Under the pieces are notes generated by a model. The model searched no databases. It saw nothing but the letters and a program-made list of their open reading frames with translations, and was not told where the DNA came from. From Citricoccus muralis (GTDB taxonomy: Bacteria; Actinomycetota; Actinomycetes; Actinomycetales; Micrococcaceae), in assembly GCF_029637705.1 (NCBI RefSeq), contig NZ_CP121252.1:682001-746000 (forward strand): a stretch of 64,000 bases of DNA. Direction: 5' to 3'. Made by a program: the position numbers and the translations under genes. Below are positions 46,779 to 55,306 of this stretch, piece after piece. How positions within the stretch are numbered: the first letter of the stretch is position 1; every line of letters begins with the position of its first letter.

Positions 46779-47414
46779 ATGCAGGTACACGTTGTTGAGC
46801 ACCCACTGATCGCCCACAAATTGACGGAGCTGCGTCGCCAGGAAACGCCCTCCAATATCTTCCGCCAGCTCACCGAGGAACTGGTGATGCTGTTGGCCTA
46901 CGAGGCCACCCGGAACCTGGAATTGGAGGACGTCGAAATCCAAACGCCGGTCACCAAGACGGTGGGCAAACGTGTGATGCGTCCGCGCCCGCTAGTGGTC
47001 CCGATTCTGCGCGCGGGTCTGGGTATGCTCGAGGGTATGGTGCGCATGGCACCCACTGCTGAAGTCGGCTTCCTGGGCATGGCGCGCAATGAGGAAACCC
47101 TCGACATCGTGACCTACGCCGAGCGGCTGCCCGCCGACCTGACTGGTCGCCACGTGTTCGTGCTGGACCCGATGCTCGCCACCGGCGGCACCCTGGCCGA
47201 ATCGATCAACTTCTTGTACCAGCGCAATGCGCGTCGGGTGACTTGCATCTGCCTGCTCGGTGCACCTGAAGGTCTGGCTCGGCTCGAAGAATCCCACGGT
47301 GACGTCGACGTCGACCTCTACTTGGCTTCCATTGACGAGAAGCTCACGGACAAAGCGTATATCTACCCTGGCCTGGGAGATGCTGGAGATCGCCTGTACG
47401 GCGTCGCAGAATAA
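46779..47414 (+). CDS. upp: Uracil phosphoribosyltransferase
   Basis: 211 residues. Salvages uracil with PRPP to UMP. The start [19 protein letters not shown], the flexible-loop region [20 protein letters not shown], the PRPP motif [16 protein letters not shown] and the uracil-binding end [16 protein letters not shown] are all conserved. The in-frame upstream extension covers tadA antisense and is discarded. Confidence 0.97.
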   Translation: MQVHVVEHPLIAHKLTELRRQETPSNIFRQLTEELVMLLAYEATRNLELEDVEIQTPVTKTVGKRVMRPRPLVVPILRAGLGMLEGMVRMAPTAEVGFLGMARNEETLDIVTYAERLPADLTGRHVFVLDPMLATGGTLAESINFLYQRNARRVTCICLLGAPEGLARLEESHGDVDVDLYLASIDEKLTDKAYIYPGLGDAGDRLYGVAE

Positions 47415-47761
47415 TTCGGGCCCGATGGGAGCTGGTGCTGGTGAATTCCGCGAGGTTCCGCTCAAGCACGTATCGGGTCATCGCACAAGGTGAGACGAAT
47501 GGTACCGAATATTACGAGTGAGTTTTGTCACAAAAGCACCGAAGTATTCCACATAGTGAGACATTGGGGCTTATGTTACTTGCCACGACGGTTTATGACG
47601 GACCACTGTTGAGTAAAGAAATTCCGAGATGCGCTTTGCAGGGAACCTACAGGCTCCCGCGCGTCCGTCACCGCCGGTGAGGTAATACCGCTGCTCATGG
47701 CAACCCTGTGGTCAGCACCATTCCGTAGCCGAAGGTACCTGTTCATCAAAGGAATCGATCA
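47415..47761 (+). other. 347-bp gene-free region with a possibly structured leader
   Basis: No coding frame is convincing here. The left half is AT-richer and holds two similar blocks, GTGAGACGAATGG (47490-47502) and GTGAGACATTGG (47556-47567), possible operator repeats. The right part can fold: CAGGG (47639-47643) pairs with CCCTG (47704-47708) and encloses CACC-GCC-GGTG and GGT-AAT-ACC mini-stems. It ends in AAAGGA eight nt before the next ATG. No known riboswitch consensus was recognised. Confidence 0.45.
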
Positions 47762-48586
47762 ATGACAACTTCACCGCAGGGATACGTTCACATCTCCGTT
47801 CGCAACGCTCAGCGTCGAGCCGAACGAGCGCGAATGTATCGCAACCACGGTGGCGCCACTCCGGTGGCGACGCAGCGCACTTTGCGCTCCGTCAGCGATG
47901 TGGAGTCGGATGAACAGCATTTCACCGGCGAAGAGCCCAGCACCATGTTGGCTCCCAACGGGGCGTCGAACCTGCAGGCCGTGGCCCAGGAAACCGAAGC
48001 CCGCGGCTTCGTCATCTACGTGGGCATGGACGAGGCAGCCGCCTCCGCAGCTGGCACCTCGCTGACCCGCCTGGCCAACGAACTGCGCCACTATGTGGAA
48101 TCCCTGGTTCCCGGTGCCGATTCTCACGCCGCCGTGGCCATCGCCCCGGCCGGTGCCCCTGGTGACGATCTCGAGGTCGTGCGTCAGGTACTCGGCGACC
48201 CGACCATGCAGCAGAGCATCCGCCCGGATCTCGCCCAGCCGCCGGCTCCAGTGTCGACCCGCCAGCCGGGCGTGCTGATCGATCTGGCCCGCCGCGAAGT
48301 GCTGCTCGATGGCGAAGCCCTGAACCTCACCTACAAGGAATTCGAGCTGCTCAACTACCTCGTCGAAAATGGCGGGCGCACCGTCAACCGCGACGAGTTG
48401 CTGGAATCCCTGTGGAAGAACTCCGATGAGGTCCCCAACGAGCGCACCATCGACGTGCACATCCGTCGTCTGCGGGCCAAGCTTGGCCGTCTTTCCGGCA
48501 CCGTGCGCACCGTACGCGGCCAGGGGTACCGGTTCTACGAGCACCCGGAGGTCGTCGTCTGGGCGGCTCCCGAATACAGCATCTGA
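47762..48586 (+). CDS. OmpR/PhoB-type winged-helix transcriptional regulator without receiver domain
   Basis: 274 residues. The C-terminal ~100 residues are a trans_reg_C winged helix: VLIDLARREVLLDGEALNLT, YKEFELLNYLVENGGRTVNR, ELLESLWKNSDEVPNERTID and VHIRRLRAKLGRL ending in the wing VRTVRGQGYRFYEHPE. No phosphorylation receiver is present; the N-terminal ~150 residues contain a small alpha/beta region (GFVIYVGMDEAAASAAGTSL) of unknown fold. It may be controlled other than by phosphorylation. The preceding leader and the terminator behind it mark a single-gene unit. Confidence 0.85.
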   Translation: MTTSPQGYVHISVRNAQRRAERARMYRNHGGATPVATQRTLRSVSDVESDEQHFTGEEPSTMLAPNGASNLQAVAQETEARGFVIYVGMDEAAASAAGTSLTRLANELRHYVESLVPGADSHAAVAIAPAGAPGDDLEVVRQVLGDPTMQQSIRPDLAQPPAPVSTRQPGVLIDLARREVLLDGEALNLTYKEFELLNYLVENGGRTVNRDELLESLWKNSDEVPNERTIDVHIRRLRAKLGRLSGTVRTVRGQGYRFYEHPEVVVWAAPEYSI

Positions 48587-48611
48587 TCAGTTCACCTGAC
48601 TGATTTATCCT

Positions 48612-48650
48612 TCACGGGGCGCGGAATATCTCCGCGCCCCGTGAGGTTTC
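48612..48650 (+). terminator. Intrinsic terminator after the winged-helix regulator gene
   Basis: Perfect 14-bp stem TCACGGGGCGCGGA / TCCGCGCCCCGTGA with loop ATATC, then GGTTTCT. Confidence 0.85.
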
Positions 48651-48685
48651 TCCAGCAGTAGCATTCGCATCGCTTGGAGGAATTC

Positions 48686-49150
48686 GTGGACGCACTGTCC
48701 TTCTATCTCGACAAGTCAGATCCTGGCGCGTGGAAAGCCGTCGGTCAGTTGGCCACCGCAGCGACCGGCTCGGCCCGTGCCGCAGGACTCGACGACCAGC
48801 TCATCGAGTTGGTGAACATTCGGGTCTCCCAAATCAACGGCTGCGCTTACTGCCTCGATGTGCACCTGCCCCGCGCCGAACAAGCCGGGGTGTCCTCGCA
48901 GCGTCTGGGCACGGTAGCGGCCTGGCGCGAAGCCGAGCAACTCTTCTCCGAGGAGGAACGCGCTGCGCTGGATCTGGCCGAGGCTGTGACGCGGCTGCCC
49001 GACCAGGAGAGCCTGCACGTCTCCCAGATCATGGCGGCCGCTGTACTCACCGATGCCCAGTACTCGGCTGTGCAATGGTTGGCGATGACGATGAACCTCA
49101 CCAACCGGATCTCGATCCTCTCCCACCACCCGGTGAAGCTGCGCTCCTAA
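48686..49150 (+). CDS. AhpD-like carboxymuconolactone decarboxylase family protein
   Basis: 154 residues from a GTG five nt after GGAGGA; the in-frame TTG at 48674 lies within that ribosome site. It has the CMD/AhpD redox motif CAYCLDVHL with Glu and His partners (ELVNIRVSQINGCAYCLDVH). Such proteins are alkylhydroperoxidase-like disulfide reductases or related. It lies upstream of the pirin gene. Confidence 0.88.
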   Translation: MDALSFYLDKSDPGAWKAVGQLATAATGSARAAGLDDQLIELVNIRVSQINGCAYCLDVHLPRAEQAGVSSQRLGTVAAWREAEQLFSEEERAALDLAEAVTRLPDQESLHVSQIMAAAVLTDAQYSAVQWLAMTMNLTNRISILSHHPVKLRS

Positions 49151-49220
49151 CCGGCGAGCGGTGGGCAGGCCTGCCCGTTTCGCCGCGGAATGTGGAGAAT
49201 GGAAACATCGAGGGGAAACG

Positions 49221-50351
49221 ATGACGAATCTTGAGAAGAATCCGGAAGAAACGATCTGCGAGAACGGCCCCCGGTTCACCGAGGGACTGACCCCGGGAGT
49301 GCGCCGCGAGTCCGCTGACGACGCCGCGGGCAACAGTGTGGTTGAGGTGCTCGAACCACGGGACGTCCCGCTGGGCGGACCCCGGGCCATGACGGTGCGC
49401 CGGACTCTGCCACAACGAGCACGGTCCCTGGTGGGAGCGTGGTGCTTCCTCGATTTCTTCGGACCAGACGACGTCGCCGAAAGCGGCGGCATGCAGGTCG
49501 CACGCCACCCGCACACCGGGCTGGCCACCGTCTCCTGGTTGTTCGAGGGGCGGGTGGACCACATCGACTCGGCCGGAAACTGGGCCACCGTACGTCCCGG
49601 GGAAGTCAACCTGATGAACGCCGGCCGCGGCATCACCCATTCGGAGCACTCCACGGATGACACCACGGTGCTCCACGGGGTGCAGCTCTGGTACGCCTTT
49701 CCCGACGCCCACCGGTTTACGGACCCCTCGCTCGCGCACCACCGACCCACACCGATTCGCGGGGATGGGTTCGAAGCCAAAGTGTTCCTGGGCTCCCTGC
49801 TTGGTTACACATCGCCGGTGCCGACCTACCTCCCGCTGACCGGCGCTGAGATTCGGCTGGAGCCCGGCGCCGAACTCGTTGTCGAGGTGCCGGCCGAACA
49901 TGAACACGGAGTTCTGGCGGTATCCGCTGCGTTGCAGCTCAACGGGGTCACCGTGGAGAAGGACCACCTCGGCGTCGTCGACGACGGAGCCACGCGCCTG
50001 ACGATCACCGCCGGAGACGAGCCCACCTTGGCCGTGCTCATTGGCGGGGAACCGCTGGGCGAGCAGATCGTGATGTGGTGGAATTTCATCGGCCGCAGCC
50101 ACGAAGAAATCCTCACCTTTCGGGCGGCTTATCAGCAGGAGATGGGCTTTGAAGCCCCCGCTGAGGGCTCACCCATTCCGGCGGGCCACCCGCGCGGTGC
50201 GGCCATCGCCGGGCCCGACCTCGATGCGCTGATCGGCATGCAGTACGACGATGGCCGCAGTTTCCCCCAGTTCGGCGAATTTCCACCGGGCCGCCCGGCG
50301 CCGTTGCCGGCGCCAGAACCACCCAACACCCGGATGCGGCCGCGCGGCTGA
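49221..50351 (+). CDS. Pirin family protein
   Basis: 376 residues. Bicupin. The N-terminal cupin has the metal ligands in ARHPHTGLATVSWLFEG and HIDSAGNWATVRPGEVNLMN, followed by GRGITHSEHS; the C-terminal cupin starts near FLGSLLGYTSPVPTYLP and lacks obvious ligands. Length exceeds typical pirins (~290) because of a ~40-residue N-terminus and a Pro-rich C-terminus. Pirins are iron-binding and some are quercetinases or regulators. GAGGGG precedes the ATG. Confidence 0.9.
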   Translation: MTNLEKNPEETICENGPRFTEGLTPGVRRESADDAAGNSVVEVLEPRDVPLGGPRAMTVRRTLPQRARSLVGAWCFLDFFGPDDVAESGGMQVARHPHTGLATVSWLFEGRVDHIDSAGNWATVRPGEVNLMNAGRGITHSEHSTDDTTVLHGVQLWYAFPDAHRFTDPSLAHHRPTPIRGDGFEAKVFLGSLLGYTSPVPTYLPLTGAEIRLEPGAELVVEVPAEHEHGVLAVSAALQLNGVTVEKDHLGVVDDGATRLTITAGDEPTLAVLIGGEPLGEQIVMWWNFIGRSHEEILTFRAAYQQEMGFEAPAEGSPIPAGHPRGAAIAGPDLDALIGMQYDDGRSFPQFGEFPPGRPAPLPAPEPPNTRMRPRG

Positions 50352-50378
50352 GTCCCCATTCCTCGAGAAAGGTAGACC

Positions 50379-50711
50379 ATGAACGACCAGGCAACCCCAC
50401 AGGTCATCGACCAAGACGACCGTTTCGCCGTGATCGTCGACGACGCCCGCGCCGGCTACACCATCTACGTCGACCATGAAGCGGCCGACGGAACGGTGGA
50501 GCGGATCTTCCCGCACACCAAAGTGCAGGAGGAATACGCCGGGCAGGGGCTGGCCTCCGTGCTGGTGCGCGGCGCTCTCGAAGCCACCATCGCAGCGGGT
50601 GCGCGCATCGTCCCAGTGTGCCCCTACGTCAAGGGCTGGATCGAGAAGCACCCCGACTTCGTCTCACACGTGGTCGCGCCCACCCCGACGCACCTGCAGC
50701 TGCTGCGCTGA
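50379..50711 (+). CDS. Small GNAT-like acetyltransferase (YjdJ type)
   Basis: 110 residues. It matches the minimal GNAT family: VERIFPHTKVQEEYAGQGLA (acetyl-CoA loop) and ARIVPVCPYVKGWIEKHPDF. AAAGGTAG precedes the ATG 28 bp after the pirin stop, so they are probably cotranscribed. The target is unknown. Confidence 0.88.
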   Translation: MNDQATPQVIDQDDRFAVIVDDARAGYTIYVDHEAADGTVERIFPHTKVQEEYAGQGLASVLVRGALEATIAAGARIVPVCPYVKGWIEKHPDFVSHVVAPTPTHLQLLR

Positions 50712-50759
50712 CCCGGCGCCGGCCGGCCCAGACTAACCCAGCGAACGAGAGAACCTCCT

Positions 50760-51926
50760 ATGGTTGAGCAGCTGTCCGCCACCATCCTCGATGCCCATGG
50801 TCGGTGCGTTGGTAGCGGGCTCGTCCTGGACGACCTGGGCACCGTGGTCGACGTCGAACCACCCGTCACCCAGTCCAGCGGCGCCCCAGCATCATCGTCC
50901 CGAACGGATGCCGCCGTGTTCCCGGGACTTGTCGATGTGCACTGCCACGGCGGTGGCGGCGTCTCCTTCTCGGACGCCCCGGAGCTGCATGAGATCGCTC
51001 GGGCCGCCGAGGCTCATGGGATCAGGGGCACCCTGAACCTCGTGGGATCTCTGGTCTCACTGCCAGACCCGCTGCCCGCCATCGCCGCTCTCGCTCGGGC
51101 CTGTGATGCGGGAATTCTCGCCGGCATTCACCTCGAGGGGCCCTTCTTGAGCCCGGGTGCCTGCGGCGCGCAGGACCCTGCCGCCCTGCGGCCCGTCGAT
51201 CTGGCCGACCTCGAGGCCATGCTCGACGCCGGCGGCGGCTGGGTGCGCTCGATGACCCTGGCCCCCGAACTCGACGGCGCGGCGGAGGCTGCTGCAGCAT
51301 TGCATGAGTCCGGAGCCCGCCCGTCGTGGGGTCATACCGCGGCCACCGGAACCCAGGCTCGCACGGTGCTGGCCCGGACCGCGGAGCGCGGCATTCGCCA
51401 GACCGTCACCCATCTCTTCAACGCGATGCCTGCGCTGCATCATCGGCGCCCCGGGCCGGTGCTGGAGTTCCTGGCCGCGGCACGACGTGGTGCGGCGGCG
51501 GTGGAGGTCATCGGAGACGGCATCCACCTCGACCCGGACCTGGTGGGGGAGTTGCTGGGCTCGCTGGACCCCAGCTCCACCGTGATGCTGGTTTCCGATG
51601 CCATGGCCGCTGCGGGCATCGGCGACGGCGAGTACCGTCTCGGTAGTCTCGACGTTACCGTGCGCGGTGGCCGCGCAACCCTCACCGGAACCGACACCCT
51701 GGCCGGTGCCACCGCAACGCTGGGGGACCAAGTGGCAGGCTTGCTCGATGCGGGAGTTCCCGCCCCTGCACTGGCCCGGGCGAGCTGCGGCACCCCCGCC
51801 GAGGCGCTGGGTCTACCCGTACCGGCCCCGGCCGCCCTGGATGAGCCCTTCTCCGGGGTGCTGTTCTCCGGCAGTCGCCGTCGCGTATGGAAGCAAGGCA
51901 GAGAGCTTACTGCCTCGGTACAGTAG
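50760..51926 (+). CDS. nagA: N-acetylglucosamine-6-phosphate deacetylase
   Basis: 388 residues, TIM-barrel amidohydrolase. VFPGLVDVHCHGGGGVSF (first metal-loop His), GIHLEGPFLSPGACGAQDP (catalytic Glu), SWGHTAATGTQ, VTHLFNAMPALHHRRPG, VIGDGIHLDP and VSDAM (catalytic Asp) are all present. It deacetylates GlcNAc-6-P to GlcN-6-P in amino-sugar salvage. No nagB or transporter is next to it. Its last codons form the -10 box of the downstream phosphatase gene. Confidence 0.94.
   Translation: MVEQLSATILDAHGRCVGSGLVLDDLGTVVDVEPPVTQSSGAPASSSRTDAAVFPGLVDVHCHGGGGVSFSDAPELHEIARAAEAHGIRGTLNLVGSLVSLPDPLPAIAALARACDAGILAGIHLEGPFLSPGACGAQDPAALRPVDLADLEAMLDAGGGWVRSMTLAPELDGAAEAAAALHESGARPSWGHTAATGTQARTVLARTAERGIRQTVTHLFNAMPALHHRRPGPVLEFLAAARRGAAAVEVIGDGIHLDPDLVGELLGSLDPSSTVMLVSDAMAAAGIGDGEYRLGSLDVTVRGGRATLTGTDTLAGATATLGDQVAGLLDAGVPAPALARASCGTPAEALGLPVPAPAALDEPFSGVLFSGSRRRVWKQGRELTASVQ
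51919..51924 (+). promoter_or_regulatory. Candidate -10 box for the SixA-type gene, inside the end of nagA
   Basis: TACAGT six nt before the ATG at 51931; its last base is the first base of the nagA stop codon. Confidence 0.45.
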
Positions 51927-51930
51927 CACC

Positions 51931-52467
51931 ATGACTACCGCGCGCGACGACCTGAAACGGCTCATCATCCTGCGGCATGCCAAGGCCGCCTGGCCGCGCG
52001 ACGTCGAAGATCACGACCGTCCGCTGGCCACCCGGGGTCACCGCGACGCCCCACACGCCGGCATCTGGTTGCGTGAGGCCGGGCTGATCCCCGACGCCAT
52101 CATCTGCTCCGATGCGCTGCGCACCCGCCAGACCTGCACCTGGGTGTGCTCCGAGCTGGGGGAGAAGGCGCCCACCCCCTACCTGGAGGAGCGGCTCTAT
52201 CACGCCGGCCCCAGCGAGGCGCTGTCGGTGATCAACGAAACCGGAGACCAGACCCGCACCCTGCTCGTCATCGGGCATATGCCGTGGGTGCAGGAACTCG
52301 GAATGCGGATCGCCTCGGTCGATTCTGAGGAATCCGCCGTCATGGAGATGGCCGAGCGTTATCCGACCCTGGGGCTGCAGGTTTTCGAGATTCCTGGAGA
52401 CTGGGCGACCCTTGATGGGCGCGATGCTCGGATGACGCACTTCACCGTGCCCCGCCACGACAGTTGA
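51931..52467 (+). CDS. SixA-type histidine phosphatase family protein
   Basis: 178 residues. Phosphoglycerate-mutase-fold phosphatase with the catalytic RHA motif in LIILRHAKAAWP, then DHDRPLATRGHRDAPHAGIW and IICSDALRTRQTC, second His in LLVIGHMPWVQELG. SixA in E. coli dephosphorylates histidine phosphotransfer proteins; in actinobacteria the target is unknown. Starts 4 bp after the nagA stop. Confidence 0.9.
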   Translation: MTTARDDLKRLIILRHAKAAWPRDVEDHDRPLATRGHRDAPHAGIWLREAGLIPDAIICSDALRTRQTCTWVCSELGEKAPTPYLEERLYHAGPSEALSVINETGDQTRTLLVIGHMPWVQELGMRIASVDSEESAVMEMAERYPTLGLQVFEIPGDWATLDGRDARMTHFTVPRHDS

Positions 52468-52522
52468 CTCCGGCGCGGGGGAGGCCTCGTGGTCGGCGGA
52501 CGTCGGTGGTGACTGTTAAACG

Positions 52523-52550
52523 ACAAAACCCGCTGTCACCAGCGGGTTGA
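52523..52550 (-). terminator. Intrinsic terminator of tRNA-Arg
   Basis: On the minus strand AACCCGCT-GGTGAC-AGCGGGTT followed by TTTTG, 4 nt after the tRNA 3' end. Confidence 0.88.
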
Positions 52551-52553
52551 TCG

Positions 52554-52627
52554 TGCGCCCTAAGGGATTCGAACCCCTGACCTTCTGTTCCGTAGACAGA
52601 CGCTCTATCCAGCTGAGCTAAGGGCGC
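52554..52627 (-). tRNA. tRNA-Arg, anticodon ACG
   Basis: 74 nt, CCA not encoded. Acceptor GCGCCCT/AGGGCGC, anticodon stem TCTGT/ACAGA with loop CTACGGA (anticodon ACG), T arm AGGGG-TTCGAAT-CCCTT. A34 is the substrate of TadA, giving inosine. Confidence 0.97.
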
Positions 52628-52650
52628 ATCAGTCGTAACGACCTCGAATA

Positions 52651-52678
52651 ACTATACGCACTCAGTTCGCGAATGCAA
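52651..52678 (-). promoter_or_regulatory. Sigma-70-type promoter of tRNA-Arg
   Basis: TTGCAT and TATAGT on the minus strand with a 16-bp spacer; predicted start about 17 nt before the mature tRNA. Confidence 0.75.
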
Positions 52679-52747
52679 AATCGAGTTGAGCAACCGGTGC
52701 CCAGGCGGGATGCGAGCCCGCGATTTTGCGGGCGAGTGCGGGAAAGT

Positions 52748-52783
52748 AGTGTCACGAAACACAGGTGAGCCACCTGGTAGGAT
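52748..52783 (+). promoter_or_regulatory. Candidate regulatory region of pckG
   Basis: Three elements in a row: AGTGT-N6-ACACA (52748-52763), close to the Crp/GlxR-type site TGTGA-N6-TCACA; the perfect inverted repeat CAGGTG-AGC-CACCTG (52762-52776), sharing two bases with the first; and a -10-like TAGGAT (52778-52783). The pckG start is 133 bp downstream. Regulator identities are inferred. Confidence 0.5.
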
Positions 52784-52915
52784 CACCGCTAAGGGCTGGC
52801 TGTGCCGGTCCGTGGGGAGTGAGGCGCGTGGTGGTGTGCACAATGTCGTGCATGCGTTGCTCTGCCGCTGAACTTCTCTGAGTTCACGTGTGTCCGCAAT
52901 CATTAAAGGAACCCT

Positions 52916-54754
52916 ATGGCTGAGAACTCCTCGTTGCCGATCGCTGACCAGGTCGAGGCGAGTGCGCCCACGTCCTACGCCAAGCTGCTCGACTGGGTCA
53001 AGGAGGTGGCCACGCTCACCGAGCCAGACTCGGTGTATTGGGTGGATGGCTCACAGGAAGAATATGACCGACTCACCGCCGAGATGGTCGAAGCAGGAAC
53101 CCTGGTCAAGCTGAATCAGGAGACCTTCCCCAATTCGTATGCTGCTTTCTCCGATCCGGCCGACGTTGCCCGGGTCGAGGATCGCACGTTCATTTGCTCC
53201 GAAAACGAGCACGACGCTGGTTTCACCAACAACTGGATGGAGCCCTCCAAGATGCGCGGCATCCTGGATGACGCGTTCCGTGGCTCCATGCGCGGCCGCA
53301 CCATGTACGTGATCCCGTTCGTGATGGGCCACCTCGACGCCGAGGATCCCAAATTCGGCGTGGAAATCACCGACTCCGCTTACGTCGTGGCATCCATGCG
53401 CATCATGGCCCGCATCGGTACCGAGGTGCTGAAGAAGATCGAGGAGACGGAAGCGTTCTTCGTTCCCGCACTGCACTCGGTCGGCGCCCCGCTGGAGGAA
53501 GGCCAGGAAGACGTCGCGTGGCCGTGCAACGAGACCAAGTGGATCGTGCACTTCCCCGAGGAGCGCTCCATCTACTCCTACGGTTCCGGCTACGGCGGCA
53601 ACGCCCTGCTGGGCAAGAAGTGCTACGCGCTGCGCATCGCCTCGGTGATGGCTCGCGATGAGGGCTGGCTGGCCGAGCACATGCTGATCCTGCGTCTGAC
53701 CAGCCCCGAGGGTAAGTCTTACACCATCTCCGGCGCCTTCCCGTCGGCCTGTGGCAAGACCAACCTGGCGCTGATCGACCCCACCATCGACGGCTGGAAG
53801 GCCGAGACGCTGGGCGATGACATCACCTGGATTCGTCCCGGGCACGACGGCGAATTCCGCGTGGTCAACCCCGAAGCCGGTTACTTCGGCGTGGCACCGG
53901 GCACCGGGTGGTCGACCAACCCGAACGCCATGCGCGCCATCACCAAGGGCAACTCCATCTTCACCAACGTCGCACTGACCGACGACGGCGGCGTCTGGTG
54001 GGAAGGCATGACCGACGAGGTCCCCGAGCACCTCATCGACTGGCAGGGCAACGACTGGTCCCCCGAATCGGACACCACCGCTGCTCACCCTAACTCGCGG
54101 TTCTGCACCCCGATCGACCAGACCGACATGCTGGCACCGGAGTACAGTGAGCCCAACGGGGTCAAACTGGATGCCATCCTCTTCGGTGGCCGCCGCAAGA
54201 CCACCATCCCGCTGGTCACCGAGTCCCGCACCTGGGAAGACGGTATCTTCAAGGGCGCCACCCTGTCCTCGGAGACCACCGCCGCCGCCACCGGTGCGGT
54301 GGGCGTGGTGCGCCGCGATCCGATGGCGATGCTGCCCTTCATCGGCTACGACGCCGGCGACTACCTGAACCACTGGGTCTCGGTGTCCGGCAAGGTCGAC
54401 CCGGAGAAGCTGCCCCGCATCTACCTGGTCAACTGGTTCCGTCGTAACCGCAACGGCGGCTTCGCCTGGCCGGGCTTCGGCGAGAACTCACGCGTATTGA
54501 AATGGGTTGTTGAGCGTCTCGAAGGCAAGGCTGACGCCGAGGAGACCCCCATCGGTTTCGTGCCGACTCCGGAATCTCTGGACCTGACCGGCCTCGACCT
54601 CGACCCGGAGAACCTCGAGGACGCGCTGGCCGTCAAGGCCGACGAGTGGGCCGACGAGGTCAAGCTGATCCAGGAATGGTTCGACCGCTTCGGTGACTCG
54701 CTGCCCGCATCCATCACTCAGGAACTGGATGCCCTGAAGGCCCGCCTGGGCTGA
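52916..54754 (+). CDS. pckG: GTP-dependent phosphoenolpyruvate carboxykinase
   Basis: 612 residues, normal length. The phosphate loop [15 protein letters not shown] (about 275-289) is the GTP-enzyme signature; [15 protein letters not shown] and [20 protein letters not shown] are other conserved blocks. Residues in [11 protein letters not shown] bind substrate and [20 protein letters not shown] binds GTP. It interconverts oxaloacetate and PEP for gluconeogenesis and anaplerosis. AAAGGAA precedes the ATG. Codon use is highly biased to C-ending codons, as expected for strong expression. Confidence 0.98.
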   Translation: MAENSSLPIADQVEASAPTSYAKLLDWVKEVATLTEPDSVYWVDGSQEEYDRLTAEMVEAGTLVKLNQETFPNSYAAFSDPADVARVEDRTFICSENEHDAGFTNNWMEPSKMRGILDDAFRGSMRGRTMYVIPFVMGHLDAEDPKFGVEITDSAYVVASMRIMARIGTEVLKKIEETEAFFVPALHSVGAPLEEGQEDVAWPCNETKWIVHFPEERSIYSYGSGYGGNALLGKKCYALRIASVMARDEGWLAEHMLILRLTSPEGKSYTISGAFPSACGKTNLALIDPTIDGWKAETLGDDITWIRPGHDGEFRVVNPEAGYFGVAPGTGWSTNPNAMRAITKGNSIFTNVALTDDGGVWWEGMTDEVPEHLIDWQGNDWSPESDTTAAHPNSRFCTPIDQTDMLAPEYSEPNGVKLDAILFGGRRKTTIPLVTESRTWEDGIFKGATLSSETTAAATGAVGVVRRDPMAMLPFIGYDAGDYLNHWVSVSGKVDPEKLPRIYLVNWFRRNRNGGFAWPGFGENSRVLKWVVERLEGKADAEETPIGFVPTPESLDLTGLDLDPENLEDALAVKADEWADEVKLIQEWFDRFGDSLPASITQELDALKARLG

Positions 54755-54774
54755 TACCCACCCCGGTCGTCAGC

Positions 54775-54833
54775 GACGACCACCGAAGAGAGCGGCTCGC
54801 GTCTAATGCGGGTCGCTCTCTTCGGTGGTCGTC
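54775..54833. terminator. 20-bp perfect hairpin at the pckG / PRC-barrel gene junction
   Basis: GACGACCACCGAAGAGAGCG (54775-54794) pairs perfectly with 54814-54833. It starts 21 bp after the pckG stop; the other arm is the coding end of the convergent gene, whose stop codon lies in the loop. There is no T-run on either side, so it may protect or attenuate rather than act as a classic terminator. Confidence 0.6.
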
Positions 54834-55171
54834 TCGCTGGCTTCGTCGCTCGTCACCTCGTGCGTGGCGGCGTAGTAGTCGTAAATGAGCTGCTCGTCTT
54901 CGGCGTCCAGTGCCCGATCCGCATCGGCGCTGGGTGCTTGCTTGATGGTCTGCTTCGAATAAGGCACCGAAAGCCCGTGCTCAGCCCAGGTCGCCTCGTG
55001 CAGCGGCACATAGGTCTCCCGGCTACCGAAAGTGCCGATGATCACCGAGACGAAACTCAGCTCCTGGGTGAGGTTGTCCGCGTAGACCTGGTGGATCCGA
55101 CCAACCTTGCGCTGCCCGGCCGCCCACATGACCGCCTGATTCAGCTGGGTCGCGGTGACATTCAACGCCAT
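54803..55171 (-). CDS. PRC-barrel domain protein
   Basis: 122 residues, ATG with GAGGAGG upstream. PRC-barrel strands: MWAAGQRKVGRIHQVYADNL, then LSFVSVIIGTFGSRETYVPL and HEATWAEHGLSVPYSKQTIK. The tail is acidic (TSDEASETTTEESDPH). Small PRC-barrel proteins of this kind occur near stress and RNA-binding genes. No more exact role can be given. Confidence 0.85.
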   Translation of the reverse strand: MALNVTATQLNQAVMWAAGQRKVGRIHQVYADNLTQELSFVSVIIGTFGSRETYVPLHEATWAEHGLSVPYSKQTIKQAPSADADRALDAEDEQLIYDYYAATHEVTSDEASETTTEESDPH

Positions 55172-55294
55172 GGTGACCCTCCTCATCCTCAATCACTCGT
55201 GCAGAGTGTCTTACGACGATACTGACCACCGTCGACGAAGACTATGGTTGACCCCCTGCTGTGGATAGCGAACCCGCGCGCCGAGCCGGTCCCG

Positions 55295-55300
55295 TAGGAT
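55295..55300 (+). promoter_or_regulatory. Candidate -10 box for leaderless rqlH
   Basis: TAGGAT six nt before the ATG at 55307. Confidence 0.4.
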
Positions 55301-55306
55301 GTGGCC

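Noticed and set aside
47639-47708. Known riboswitch (c-di-AMP, TPP, cobalamin) in the leader of the winged-helix gene
   Set aside because: None of the conserved core motifs of these classes could be matched by eye.
53051-54373. 440-codon minus-strand frame opposite pckG
   Set aside because: pckG is unmistakable and codon-biased; the antisense frame is a by-product of that bias.
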